NCBI RefSeq assembly: GCF_900109685.1
Contig: NZ_FOBB01000004.1
Span: forward strand, 282,117 to 346,116
Direction of reading: 5' to 3'
Length of the DNA stretch: 64,000 bases
Origin: Chitinophaga rupis
Lineage (GTDB): Bacteria > Bacteroidota > Bacteroidia > Chitinophagales > Chitinophagaceae
Position 1 is the stretch's first letter. Each line of letters starts with the position of its first letter. This document shows positions 1 to 8,005 of this stretch, piece by piece. The notes under the pieces were generated by a model, which searched no databases, was not told where the DNA came from, and saw nothing but the letters and a program-made list of their open reading frames with translations. Both the position numbers and the translations under genes were made by a program.

Positions 1-96
1 GCATCTTTTGTACCCACTACAACCGGTAGCACTTATTGCACCTGGGCCCTGGGCGCCCCCTGCGACCAGAGAGTAATTACCTTTCGGGAACCTTGA
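1..96 (+). CDS. C-terminal end of a small exported peptide (5' truncated by window edge)
   Basis: Frame 1 is open from base 1 to a TGA at 94-96 and reads 31 residues, with a TTTGSTYCTWALGAPC core and an ITFREP end. The tail resembles the ends of the two complete small exported peptides at 12856 and 13284: all carry a short GAP or CFP-type motif about a dozen residues before a C-terminus ending in Pro. I infer that this is a third member of the same family. It has two cysteines, unlike the cysteine-free copy at 12856. A strong terminator follows directly, which supports a real gene end. The function is unknown; the size and design recall DUF6520-type Bacteroidota proteins, but that is only a recollection. 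Confidence 0.55.
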   Translation, partial: ASFVPTTTGSTYCTWALGAPCDQRVITFREP

Positions 97-110
97 ACAG
101 CTTCTATAGC

Positions 111-145
111 TTTAGCGCCGGCAGCAGCTGCCGGCGCTAAGCTTT
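111..145 (+). terminator. Rho-independent terminator
   Basis: A perfect 12-bp GC-rich stem (113-124 paired with 128-139) has a three-base loop and is followed by a short T run. It closes the small peptide gene ending at 96 and separates it from the sigma factor gene at 313. Confidence 0.85.
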
Positions 146-208
146 TACGTACCCACGAAATATTTTTTTCGTTAACATCTTATTAATATTATTTTGAATC
201 AATTATTC

Positions 209-216
209 TAATTTTG
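209..216 (+). promoter_or_regulatory. Candidate -7 element upstream of the sigma factor
   Basis: TAATTTTG matches the Bacteroidota -7 consensus TAnnTTTG about 100 bases before the sigma gene. No convincing -33 TTTG lies 19-21 bases upstream, so the call is weak. Confidence 0.3.
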
Positions 217-312
217 ATCCGATTGTCAACAGAGTAAATCTATTATACCTATAATTCCCCCTGGAGATTTCACGTTCATGGTAATGCGCACAACTAAACA
301 CTCATTAATATT

Positions 313-861
313 ATGTTTAAAAAAGACGACCAATCTTTATGGACTGCATTAAGAGCAGGCAGCGAGAAAGCGTTTGTGGAAATCTGGACACGTTATTACA
401 TTCGATTTTGTTTGGATGCCCAGTCCCGGTTAGGGAATTCGCACGATGCCGAGGATGTAGTACAGGAGGTTTTTAAAGGGATTTGGCATAAAGCTATTAA
501 AAAACACTTGCCGGAGGAAGTGGATATGGATGCTTACCTGCATACCATTTTATACAATGCGTGTAACTTCCATTTCAGAAATAAAAAGAAGAACCCTGTG
601 GAATACAGGCCGGAAGACGAGTTGCCGGTGGAGGGGGTGCTGCACGATCCGTTTAGTAGCAAGGAAATAATACGGATAATCAATGATACTATTGCCGGTC
701 TTACACCCGCTCAGCGCAGCGCATTTGAGTTAAAGATCCTGAACGTACGTAATAAAGATATTGCCAGGCAAACAGGCAAATCGCCCCGTACCATTACTAA
801 TCAGCTGGCAGCCGCCCGCAAAATACTTCGTAATAAACTACCTTTTTTACTGGGAGATTAG
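313..861 (+). CDS. ECF RNA polymerase sigma factor (FecI-like)
   Basis: This 182-residue protein has the two-domain layout of ECF sigma factors. Region 2 lies at about residues 20-90 with the acidic DAEDVVQEVF helix. Region 4 lies at about 128-175 and starts with LTPAQRSAFELK, leading into a helix-turn-helix. Length is typical. The FecR-type anti-sigma gene starts about 30 bases downstream, so the two form a standard cell-surface signalling pair that would read the state of an outer-membrane transporter. Unusually, no SusC gene follows on the same strand; the nearest outer-membrane barrel gene (3632-6331) is convergent and lacks an STN signalling domain. Its cognate transducer is therefore not obvious. 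Confidence 0.93.
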   Translation: MFKKDDQSLWTALRAGSEKAFVEIWTRYYIRFCLDAQSRLGNSHDAEDVVQEVFKGIWHKAIKKHLPEEVDMDAYLHTILYNACNFHFRNKKKNPVEYRPEDELPVEGVLHDPFSSKEIIRIINDTIAGLTPAQRSAFELKILNVRNKDIARQTGKSPRTITNQLAAARKILRNKLPFLLGD

Positions 862-891
862 TATCTTTTCTTCTCAGAGACGTTAATATTG

Positions 892-2040
892 ATGATGGAA
901 GCGCAACCTGACAGCATTTATATCCTTACATTAAAGGAGATAGAAGGAACTATTTCCCCGCAGGAACAGGAGTACCTGTATGGAATAATTGCAGATAATG
1001 AGGAAGCTTTCAAGCGCTGGCAATCATTACACCAACAGCTAGGACCGGAACACCTGCAGGCTGCCCGTGAAAGTATGCAGCGGCATTCCCCGTGGGATAT
1101 TATTACAGTTGTTAAGAGACAACGCAGAAATGCCACTATCCAAAAACTGTCCGTAGCAGCTATCTTATTGCTACTAATAAGCAGCGGGCTTTATATATTC
1201 CTTATAAAAGAGCCGCAAACCGCTATACCGGTTATTGAAACGTCCCTCCTGATCAATGAAAAACAGCTGCAGCTTACCACCCCTGATGGAAAGATCCTCA
1301 ACCTGCCATATAATTCAGATACTATTCTACAAACCGACGGCGTTACATTTAACCTTACCGGCAATGTACTCCACTTTGTAACCCAGAAACAGCAGCCGGG
1401 GCTATATACCTTGAACGTACCTTATGGAAAGGATTATTCCATGATATTAGCGGACGGCAGTAAAGTACGGCTGAATGCTGGTACAATGATTACCTTCCCG
1501 CTTCAATTCCCGGGTAAAAAACGGGAAATAGGAATTAAAGGAGAAGCTTTTCTGGAAATAGCTCAAAATGCATCCCAGGCTTTTATTGTACATCTACCTG
1601 GTAGCAGCACGGAAGTGCTGGGCACCTCTTTTAATGTAAGTGCATACAACAGCAACCTGGTACAAGTAGGGCTTGTGGAAGGCTCGGTAAGATTTCACTA
1701 TGGCACAACTGTTATCTTGCTAACCCCTGGCAAGCAGGTAATAGCCGCTGCCGGCAAACGACCATATACACAACCGTTTGACAAGGAAACTGAGCTAAGC
1801 TGGCTACAGGGTGTTTATAGATTTGATAGTAACGCATCCCTGCTGGATGTTTTCGGGATAGCCCCCCGCTGGTACGGCATAACGGTACAGCTGGGAGATA
1901 CCGCAGCCCTTAAGCAAAAACGATTTAAAATAACCTTAGACCGTAAGCAGCCGCTGGATTCCCTGCTTAAAAATCTGCAAACCCTGGACCATACCTTCAA
2001 ATACAACTTTGAAGACAAAAAAACCTTATACATTCAATAG
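892..2040 (+). CDS. FecR-family anti-sigma factor
   Basis: Single-pass inner-membrane regulator of about 382 residues that should hold the adjacent ECF sigma factor until a periplasmic signal arrives. An N-terminal cytoplasmic anti-sigma segment (about 1-85) is followed by one membrane span (about 88-107). The periplasmic FecR domain carries the family signature YGKDYSMILADGSKVRLNAG. A C-terminal DUF4974-like domain ends at the stop codon. Two ATGs in tandem (892 and 895) are both possible starts; the TTG at 889 is less likely. It is downstream of the sigma gene and upstream of a second, frameshifted FecR-like gene. The paralogue at 25784 has the same layout. Confidence 0.92.
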   Translation: MMEAQPDSIYILTLKEIEGTISPQEQEYLYGIIADNEEAFKRWQSLHQQLGPEHLQAARESMQRHSPWDIITVVKRQRRNATIQKLSVAAILLLLISSGLYIFLIKEPQTAIPVIETSLLINEKQLQLTTPDGKILNLPYNSDTILQTDGVTFNLTGNVLHFVTQKQQPGLYTLNVPYGKDYSMILADGSKVRLNAGTMITFPLQFPGKKREIGIKGEAFLEIAQNASQAFIVHLPGSSTEVLGTSFNVSAYNSNLVQVGLVEGSVRFHYGTTVILLTPGKQVIAAAGKRPYTQPFDKETELSWLQGVYRFDSNASLLDVFGIAPRWYGITVQLGDTAALKQKRFKITLDRKQPLDSLLKNLQTLDHTFKYNFEDKKTLYIQ

Positions 2041-2190
2041 TTATTTTACCTGTACAAAAAAAGTTTGCTTCCTCTTAGTATATTTCTCCAAAATCTGCAT
2101 CATATATATACAAGCTGCTTTGATTATTAAACTGATGCCGGCTACCTCAGTTTAATTGCTGCTATTTCATTTATTATTTAAAAAGATGTC

Positions 2191-3227
2191 ATGGACTCGT
2201 TTAACGATCAACCAATGGAAACTTTATTGCTTAAAAAAATCCTGGCCATATGCATTAGTGAGCTAGCGCGTATTATCCGCACAATAGGAACAGTTGTACG
2301 GCGGCAAGTTTTACCGGACATGAGCCAACGCCGGAAATTGCTGTTCCCTGTTGTATTCTATCCGGTCATCGTAACTGGCCTGGCGCTGCTGCTTATAACC
2401 TGGGACAAAAAAATACATCCGCTTATTTATCCCGTATCTGCAAAGAGCGAGATCACGCTAACGCTGCACAACGGACAAGTAATTCCCATCCGTGCATCAC
2501 CCGCCGGGAATGTGGCCTATGTATATATTAATGTGGACAGCATTTTATATGCGGCTAAACGCGCAACAGGTATGAAAATACGGGTATAACGGTATTAAAT
2601 GTACCGGCGGGAAAGCCGCCGGTATTGATTCAGCTATCAGACGGAACATTAGTTCACCTGAACGTATCATCCCGGCTATGCTTTCCGGCCTGCTTTAATG
2701 CCGGGCAACGGGTAGTAGAGCTAACGGGTGAAGCCTATTTTGAAGTGACACAATATGAGCAACAGCTTTTTGTTGTACGCACGAAAGGGCTTGAGGTGAA
2801 GTTTTTGGGCAAATTAAATATATCCAACTACCCCGATAGTAAGAAAGCGGAGGTATCGGTGCTGAAAGGGAGGATATTATTCTGTATTAAAAATGAAGAA
2901 AGCAGCATGCAGGGCGGACAGGCACTTATAGTGGATCTTGAAAATGGGAAGGCAAACATTGGCGCCCTTGATAAACGAACAATCGAGTGGCGTAACGGTA
3001 CTTACTTTTTTAATGATGAAGCCTTAAGCACCATCTGTACAAATGCCTACCGGTTATACGGAGTTCATATAATCATTGAAGGCCCGCTGGCCAACCGGCA
3101 TTTTACCGGCTCCATAAACCGGAAGCAGCCGCTGGAAGATCTTCTTGATTATCTCAGGGATACCGGAAATGTAGCGTATTATAAGGATGCCGAAGGGCAG
3201 ATACATCTCCGATGTCCCAATAATTAA
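2191..3227 (+). pseudogene. Second FecR-like protein, disrupted by a frameshift
   Basis: Two reading frames together give one FecR-like protein. Positions 2191-2589 encode a short basic cytoplasmic segment, one membrane span and the start of the periplasmic region. The frame one base back, open through 2577 to 3227, continues with TVLNVPAGKPP and LSDGTLVHLN, the standard FecR core, then a DUF4974-like end. A single missing base near the A run at 2575-2578 explains the break. The intact paralogue at 27298 shows the expected continuous layout. The N-terminus lacks the usual anti-sigma domain of about 80 residues. A sequencing error in the A run is the main alternative. The GAAAATA context is not a canonical -1 slippery heptamer, so programmed frameshifting is unlikely. 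Confidence 0.8.
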
Positions 3228-3240
3228 GCGTTAAAAGTAC

Positions 3241-3268
3241 AAGGCCGCTTTCCAGCGGCCTTATTTTT
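3241..3268 (+). terminator. Rho-independent terminator
   Basis: A 9-bp stem (3241-3249 with 3254-3262, loop TTCC) is followed by ATTTTTAT. It ends the sigma/FecR/FecR-like transcription unit. The same 20-base hairpin core, AGGCCGCTTTCCAGCGGCCT, recurs at 27096-27115 in the paralogous locus. Confidence 0.88.
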
Positions 3269-3631
3269 ATACCTTATGTACATACTCAGTATTCAAAATG
3301 ACCGCAAAAAAAACTTCTAAACTGATAATTAATTATTTGCAAGTCATCCTACATTTGACTCAACAACGAATCATACAACAGAGAACACACATTACATCCA
3401 TATTGAAACCTCTAAAATAACTGCTATGCCAAAAGAAAGATGTACTGCTTTCTAAAATGAAACGACCGGAAACTACTCATTACTAACATATAATCCTCAA
3501 ATAACAGGCATTTTCGTTATTAGATGACATAACTGATGAAACCAGCTACCGGCATGGCGACTACTTCCTTTCTACTGAGCCTGTACGGGAGTTTATTGGA
3601 GACATGAGCGGCCGCCAAAGCGGTCCTTTAT
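3269..3631. other. Intergenic region without a recognisable gene
   Basis: No open frame of credible length or composition was found on either strand. A small GC hairpin lies at 3610-3626 (GGCCGC with GCGGTCC, one bulge), followed by TTTATTT on the plus strand, just outside the stop codon of the convergent gene. It may be a second terminator for plus-strand transcription. Confidence 0.5.
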
Positions 3632-6331
3632 TTAATCCTTTACTAGCGGCTTTAGATAATATGTAAAGCTTAATAAAAAGAAACGCTGTAATATCTGGCT
3701 GCGAACATCTTCAATATAATTCACGTCCATACTTCTCCGGAGGCTGACATTCTGCTTCAGAAGATCGAATCCCTGCAACCGAACAACAGCCTGTTTATGG
3801 CTGAGTAAGGTTTTCCCAATATACGCATTCAGGATAGTAATGTTTAAATTATAACCAGCCTGCCGCCCTGTGTTCAATAGATAGTCAATATCTGCACCCA
3901 ACACTAAACCCAATGGAAGATTGAGATTACCGTTCAGTGACAACGTATAGGTAAAGTAGCTGGTGTTAAGTTGTTTTTGTAAGTCATAGGTTGTAATATT
4001 ATATTGCACACTGCCTGAAGCGCCAATATCACCTCTTTCCTTAAATGAAAAATTTGTGGTAAATAATTGTCTAAACTGGAGATCAATTGTACGTGATTTG
4101 CTACCATTATTGTAGGAAATATCCCTTCGCCTATTAAATGCTGTAGTTGTATTTAAGGTTGCCTGTCTTTTAAATATTGATACACTATTCGTTATCTCTC
4201 CATACATGTACCAGGTACCATTTGTATTTACATACTGATTCATCTGACGGCCTACAGAATCTATCCAGCTAGTATTAATGATCTTATTGCCTGTAATAGT
4301 AGCCGCCATGTTTATGAACAATGTATGTGTTGTGCGAGGATTGAATGATTTATAATTCAACGTAAAATTATTGTTAAGCGCCGCTTTTAAATCAGGATTG
4401 CCTATTTTAATATATAGTGGATTTGTATTATCCGGAACCGGTTGCAATTGTGCTACTGTTGGTTGTTCGCTCATAGCTCCGTATGTAAAAATCAGGTTTT
4501 TATCTTCCGAAATATTCCAATTAAAAAGTGCGAACGGAAATAAAAACAAAGAATTTTTCCTATAAACATTCTGTAGCCTCAAATCGTGATTATATAAGGC
4601 ATTTAACTGTGCATATAATCCCAAGCTGTAACCAAACTTTTCCTTTATTGAGTTAAGCTTAATATTTACCTCCTGAATCTGAAAATCATACCGTAGATCA
4701 TTGCTTAAACTGTCATTATATATATCATATCCACCCTTACTTGCATTATAGTTAAATGATTGCTTTTGTGAATGACTAAAATTTGGAAAGTAAGTATAAT
4801 TAAACTCAAGGAATTCATGTTTTGTGATAGGCTCAGAATAACTTAACCTAAGTACGTAAGCATAGGAAAAATCCCGGTTATCAATAAGCTGATCTATACT
4901 ATCTTTTTTCTCCGTTCCCGACGGCTCCATAAACAGGTTATCAGACTTGTTAAATATTTTCTGACTATTATCATCTGACCGGTAATTAAGGTAGGCACTG
5001 AATGTTCTACCCGGTTTTTTAAATTTCTTATCGAATTGCAAATCTAAAAAAAATGAAGGTATTCTTCCGGCTATATTATTATTTAAGCTACCACTATTAA
5101 TTGGTAGTCCCTTACTATTGTATGTTTTATATTGATTCCCCAGTATACTATTGGTATTACTATAATTAGCACGTGAGGATACAGTTAACGCCGTCAAAGA
5201 GTCTATCTGATACTCCAGCCGTAGATTCAAACTATGATAAGTACTCTTATTCTTGTTAGAGGAATTTTGTTCATAATAATAAATGGAATCAGGAAGTATA
5301 TTTTGACGTACACTACTTTGCATGTTCTCAAAACTCCTATTGCTGAGATAATAATTAGCACTGACCCTTATTTTCTCATTTATCTCATCATTATAATTAA
5401 TTCCCGCATTCCAGTTATTGCTCACACCTACGCTTCCGTTTGGTTCAAAACCATACACTCCTGTTCCAGGTTCTCCTATGCCTATATTATTAGTATTATT
5501 TCCATCTCCAATAAAAGATATTTGTTGTTTTTTCCCAATCCGGTTTAAACCAGCACTTGTAACAAAACGCCCATTTGTTCCATAGGCTGCTACCACTCTA
5601 CCTGTAACGTGGTTAAGGTGCTCCTTTTTAATGGTAACATTAATTACCTTTTCTGTTTCCTCACCAAGGCCTCCAGTTAATCCATGTTTATCTGGCTTTC
5701 TGTCGATTAACTGTACTTTATCAATCATTTCCGCGGAAATATTGTGCGAGGCCATTTTAGTATCGTCACCAAAAAAAGACTTACCCTCCACCAGTATTTT
5801 GCTTATTATTTTTCCCTGAGCCCTAATTGTACCATCTTTGTCTATCGTAACCCCCGGCAATTGTTTTAAAAGACTTTCCATTAACGCATTTTCTCTTAGT
5901 TTAAATGCTGCAGCATTATACTCTACTGTGTCCTTTTTGAGTGTAATAACACGCTTAATTTCCTTTATTTCCACTTCTTTTAAGGTAAATCCAGTTTTTT
6001 TTAGCCATATCGTACCTATAAGCAATGCTGAAGTATCCCTAGTTACCTGCAAAGTGAGCATTCGTGATTGATATCCCATATAGGTAATATAGAGCCTGTA
6101 TTCGCCAAAGGCTATATTATTAAATTCAAAAAAACCACCCGGACCTGAAAATGAATTAGCGATTAAAGATGAATCATTTGACGACAGCAGGGCTACCGTG
6201 GCGTCAGCTATTGGCAGATTAGTTAATGTATCTTTGAGCTGTCCGCTTATCTTACCGGGCTGTTTTATCTGGGCAAATGTTGTTATTCCAGTAATGATAA
6301 GTAACAACCATAGGGTTAAGAATGCTTTCAT
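3632..6331 (-). CDS. Outer-membrane beta-barrel protein with carboxypeptidase-regulatory-like and plug domains
   Basis: This 899-residue protein has a signal peptide ending near Ala20. A carboxypeptidase-regulatory-like beta-sandwich follows (about 28-110, with FFEFNNIAFGEYRL). A TonB-plug-like region (about 130-215) contains KQLPGVTIDKDG and ILVEGKSFFGDD. The rest is aromatic, alternating beta-barrel sequence, ending in LSFTYYLKPL. This matches the outer-membrane beta-barrel family often annotated as TonB-dependent receptor-like (OMP_b-brl_3). It has no STN domain, so it is not an obvious signal transducer for the neighbouring sigma/FecR pair, and no SusD partner is adjacent. It is convergent to the FecR genes and divergent from the AraC gene. 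The substrate cannot be deduced. Confidence 0.88.
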   Translation of the reverse strand: MKAFLTLWLLLIITGITTFAQIKQPGKISGQLKDTLTNLPIADATVALLSSNDSSLIANSFSGPGGFFEFNNIAFGEYRLYITYMGYQSRMLTLQVTRDTSALLIGTIWLKKTGFTLKEVEIKEIKRVITLKKDTVEYNAAAFKLRENALMESLLKQLPGVTIDKDGTIRAQGKIISKILVEGKSFFGDDTKMASHNISAEMIDKVQLIDRKPDKHGLTGGLGEETEKVINVTIKKEHLNHVTGRVVAAYGTNGRFVTSAGLNRIGKKQQISFIGDGNNTNNIGIGEPGTGVYGFEPNGSVGVSNNWNAGINYNDEINEKIRVSANYYLSNRSFENMQSSVRQNILPDSIYYYEQNSSNKNKSTYHSLNLRLEYQIDSLTALTVSSRANYSNTNSILGNQYKTYNSKGLPINSGSLNNNIAGRIPSFFLDLQFDKKFKKPGRTFSAYLNYRSDDNSQKIFNKSDNLFMEPSGTEKKDSIDQLIDNRDFSYAYVLRLSYSEPITKHEFLEFNYTYFPNFSHSQKQSFNYNASKGGYDIYNDSLSNDLRYDFQIQEVNIKLNSIKEKFGYSLGLYAQLNALYNHDLRLQNVYRKNSLFLFPFALFNWNISEDKNLIFTYGAMSEQPTVAQLQPVPDNTNPLYIKIGNPDLKAALNNNFTLNYKSFNPRTTHTLFINMAATITGNKIINTSWIDSVGRQMNQYVNTNGTWYMYGEITNSVSIFKRQATLNTTTAFNRRRDISYNNGSKSRTIDLQFRQLFTTNFSFKERGDIGASGSVQYNITTYDLQKQLNTSYFTYTLSLNGNLNLPLGLVLGADIDYLLNTGRQAGYNLNITILNAYIGKTLLSHKQAVVRLQGFDLLKQNVSLRRSMDVNYIEDVRSQILQRFFLLSFTYYLKPLVKD

Positions 6332-6477
6332 TTTGAGGATTTACAGCAGTATGTAAGTTTAGATAATTTGCCTGCAATAAAATGACAGTAAATAATTATT
6401 GCTCAATTAAAAAAATCTGTCCAAATTAGTTATATAATTATTCTGCTGTAAAGCTGCAGGCACCATACTTTATTTTG

Positions 6478-6501
6478 CAATAGGTTAATCCACCAATAAA
6501 C
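6478..6501 (+). promoter_or_regulatory. Conserved upstream block of the AraC-type gene
   Basis: CAATAGGTTAATCC followed by ACCAATAAAC is repeated with few changes at 29011-29036, upstream of the paralogous AraC pseudogene. Both copies are preceded by a TAWTTTRC-like stretch and, further up, TGCAG. This is much better conserved than surrounding intergenic sequence, so it is a candidate promoter or operator. Confidence 0.5.
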
Positions 6502-6602
6502 TTATCGGAGAATATTCCATATCAGAAAATCTGACAAACACTATATAGCCTATCAATCCAGTTATCTTGAAATGATACTAAAATCCTCATGAACCATAGA
6601 AT

Positions 6603-7571
6603 ATGAATAAATTAATTTATCAATCCCTCAAAATAAGCCCTGGCAAGCCGGTACCCATTCCCCAAGCACTTTATTCAAATATTGCCTCCTGGGCAGATGC
6701 AGAGTATCAGGAATATAACTTCGGACATGTACTCACGCAAACATTATTGTACAAATTGTTCCGCATCTATATTCTGCGATTCCGCATGAAACAGCCGGCT
6801 ACCGTTCCATTATATAGCCAGCAGCCAGCTATTTGTATGCTTTATTGCCTAAATGGTGCTGCTGAAGTCATAATAGGCGATACCACATTTATAGTAAAAA
6901 GAGATCAGTTCGGGTTCATCTACATACCGAAGGGCACTCATTTACTGCAACCAGAGGAAGAAACAGAATTATTTATCATTGACCTGGAAGCTAGCTTCCT
7001 TGAGGAGCTGGCTGCCAGCATAGGAGAAATTAAGTCGTTAGTTGCACTTAGCGCCACCCAAAGTGATGTAGATAGTGTGCCTAAGCTTTTTACCATGAAT
7101 TACGTTGTGCGATATATTCTGGAGGACATGCGCCGATGCCGTGAAACCGAAGGAGGATTACTAATGGAGCTCAGAACCGCCAATGTTCAACTGATGAATC
7201 TGTACAGGAAAGCATATAATGAAGATGCTGATCTGAAGAAATTACCTACACAGGCCAACCTGGATATTATTGATCAGATTTACGGAGAGATTAAACAGAA
7301 CCCAAATATACAACAGCATACGGTCAGTTACTTTACCAGGAAATATAGTATCAGCGAGTCTACTTTAGGAAGATTTTTTTCAGCAGCTTTTAAAAAAGGA
7401 CTGCATGAATTTGTGGCAGAAGAGTGTATAAAAAAAGCAGACTGGCTGTTATCTACTTACTCCATAAGCACAGAAGATGTTGCACAAGAGCTAGGATATG
7501 CGGATAAGTCAGGATTTATAAAAGCATATAAGCGTTATCGTGGCATCACCCCCAAACAGCTTAAAATTTGA
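6603..7571 (+). CDS. AraC-family transcriptional regulator (intact copy)
   Basis: The 322-residue protein has a cupin-like N-terminal sensor region (about 60-150, with DQFGFIYIPKGTHLLQP). A linker leads to a C-terminal double helix-turn-helix (about 222-320, with SYFTRKYSISESTLGRFF and TEDVAQELGYADKSGFIKAY), the AraC DNA-binding fold. It probably binds DNA as a regulator of nearby genes. The closest relative in the window is the degraded copy at 29125, which shares most of the N-terminal 230 residues. It diverges from the outer-membrane barrel gene, which is a plausible target. The stop codon lies inside the first unit of a 22-bp tandem duplication. Confidence 0.9.
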   Translation: MNKLIYQSLKISPGKPVPIPQALYSNIASWADAEYQEYNFGHVLTQTLLYKLFRIYILRFRMKQPATVPLYSQQPAICMLYCLNGAAEVIIGDTTFIVKRDQFGFIYIPKGTHLLQPEEETELFIIDLEASFLEELAASIGEIKSLVALSATQSDVDSVPKLFTMNYVVRYILEDMRRCRETEGGLLMELRTANVQLMNLYRKAYNEDADLKKLPTQANLDIIDQIYGEIKQNPNIQQHTVSYFTRKYSISESTLGRFFSAAFKKGLHEFVAEECIKKADWLLSTYSISTEDVAQELGYADKSGFIKAYKRYRGITPKQLKI

Positions 7572-7607
7572 TGGAAATGTCTACCAAATTTGATGGAAAT
7601 GTCTACC
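7564..7607. repeat. 22-bp perfect tandem duplication over the AraC stop codon
   Basis: Two identical 22-base units sit at 7564-7585 and 7586-7607 and contain TTTGATGGAAATGTCTACC. The first unit includes the TGA stop of the AraC gene. Confidence 0.95.
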
Positions 7608-8005
7608 ATACTTCTCAATAAAAATCCGGAACTTTAATTTAAACAACATCTGTTATGAAAATGCCCTGTTTAAAGCGCAAATGTTAAACCACCAGCTACG
7701 AATATCTTTTATTGATACCCTAAGACCATTATTACAGGAAAATTCAGGCGATATGCTCTACTTATTTAAGACTGCTTCTAACAGTCATTCTCAAAATACA
7801 TACACACAGGTGTGACCGGACCTTCTTTATTACCTTTTGGCATAAGACCATAAACACCGGCCTACCTCCGACTCATTACCTTAACCATGCTATCCTGTGC
7901 AATGATTTGCATTGCCAGCTATCGCATGTCCATTATTTACTGTTTGCCCGCTACTGTCATTTTTAAGTATGGGCAGTTATGTCTTAGCATCTTAAACTCT
8001 CTGCC
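7608..8005. other. Intergenic region without a recognisable gene
   Basis: Only very short open frames are present. The 78-residue frame starting at 7887 overlaps the oxidoreductase gene out of frame and has no family character. No clear terminator or promoter was recognised. Confidence 0.5.

Noticed and set aside
2572..2590. Programmed -1 frameshift in the FecR-like gene
   Set aside because: The G AAA ATA context is not a canonical slippery heptamer, no downstream structure was noticed, and the paralogue at 27298 is a normal single frame.
3632..6331. Barrel protein as SusC partner of the first sigma/FecR pair
   Set aside because: It lacks an STN domain and a SusD neighbour and lies on the opposite strand, so a signalling role is not supported.
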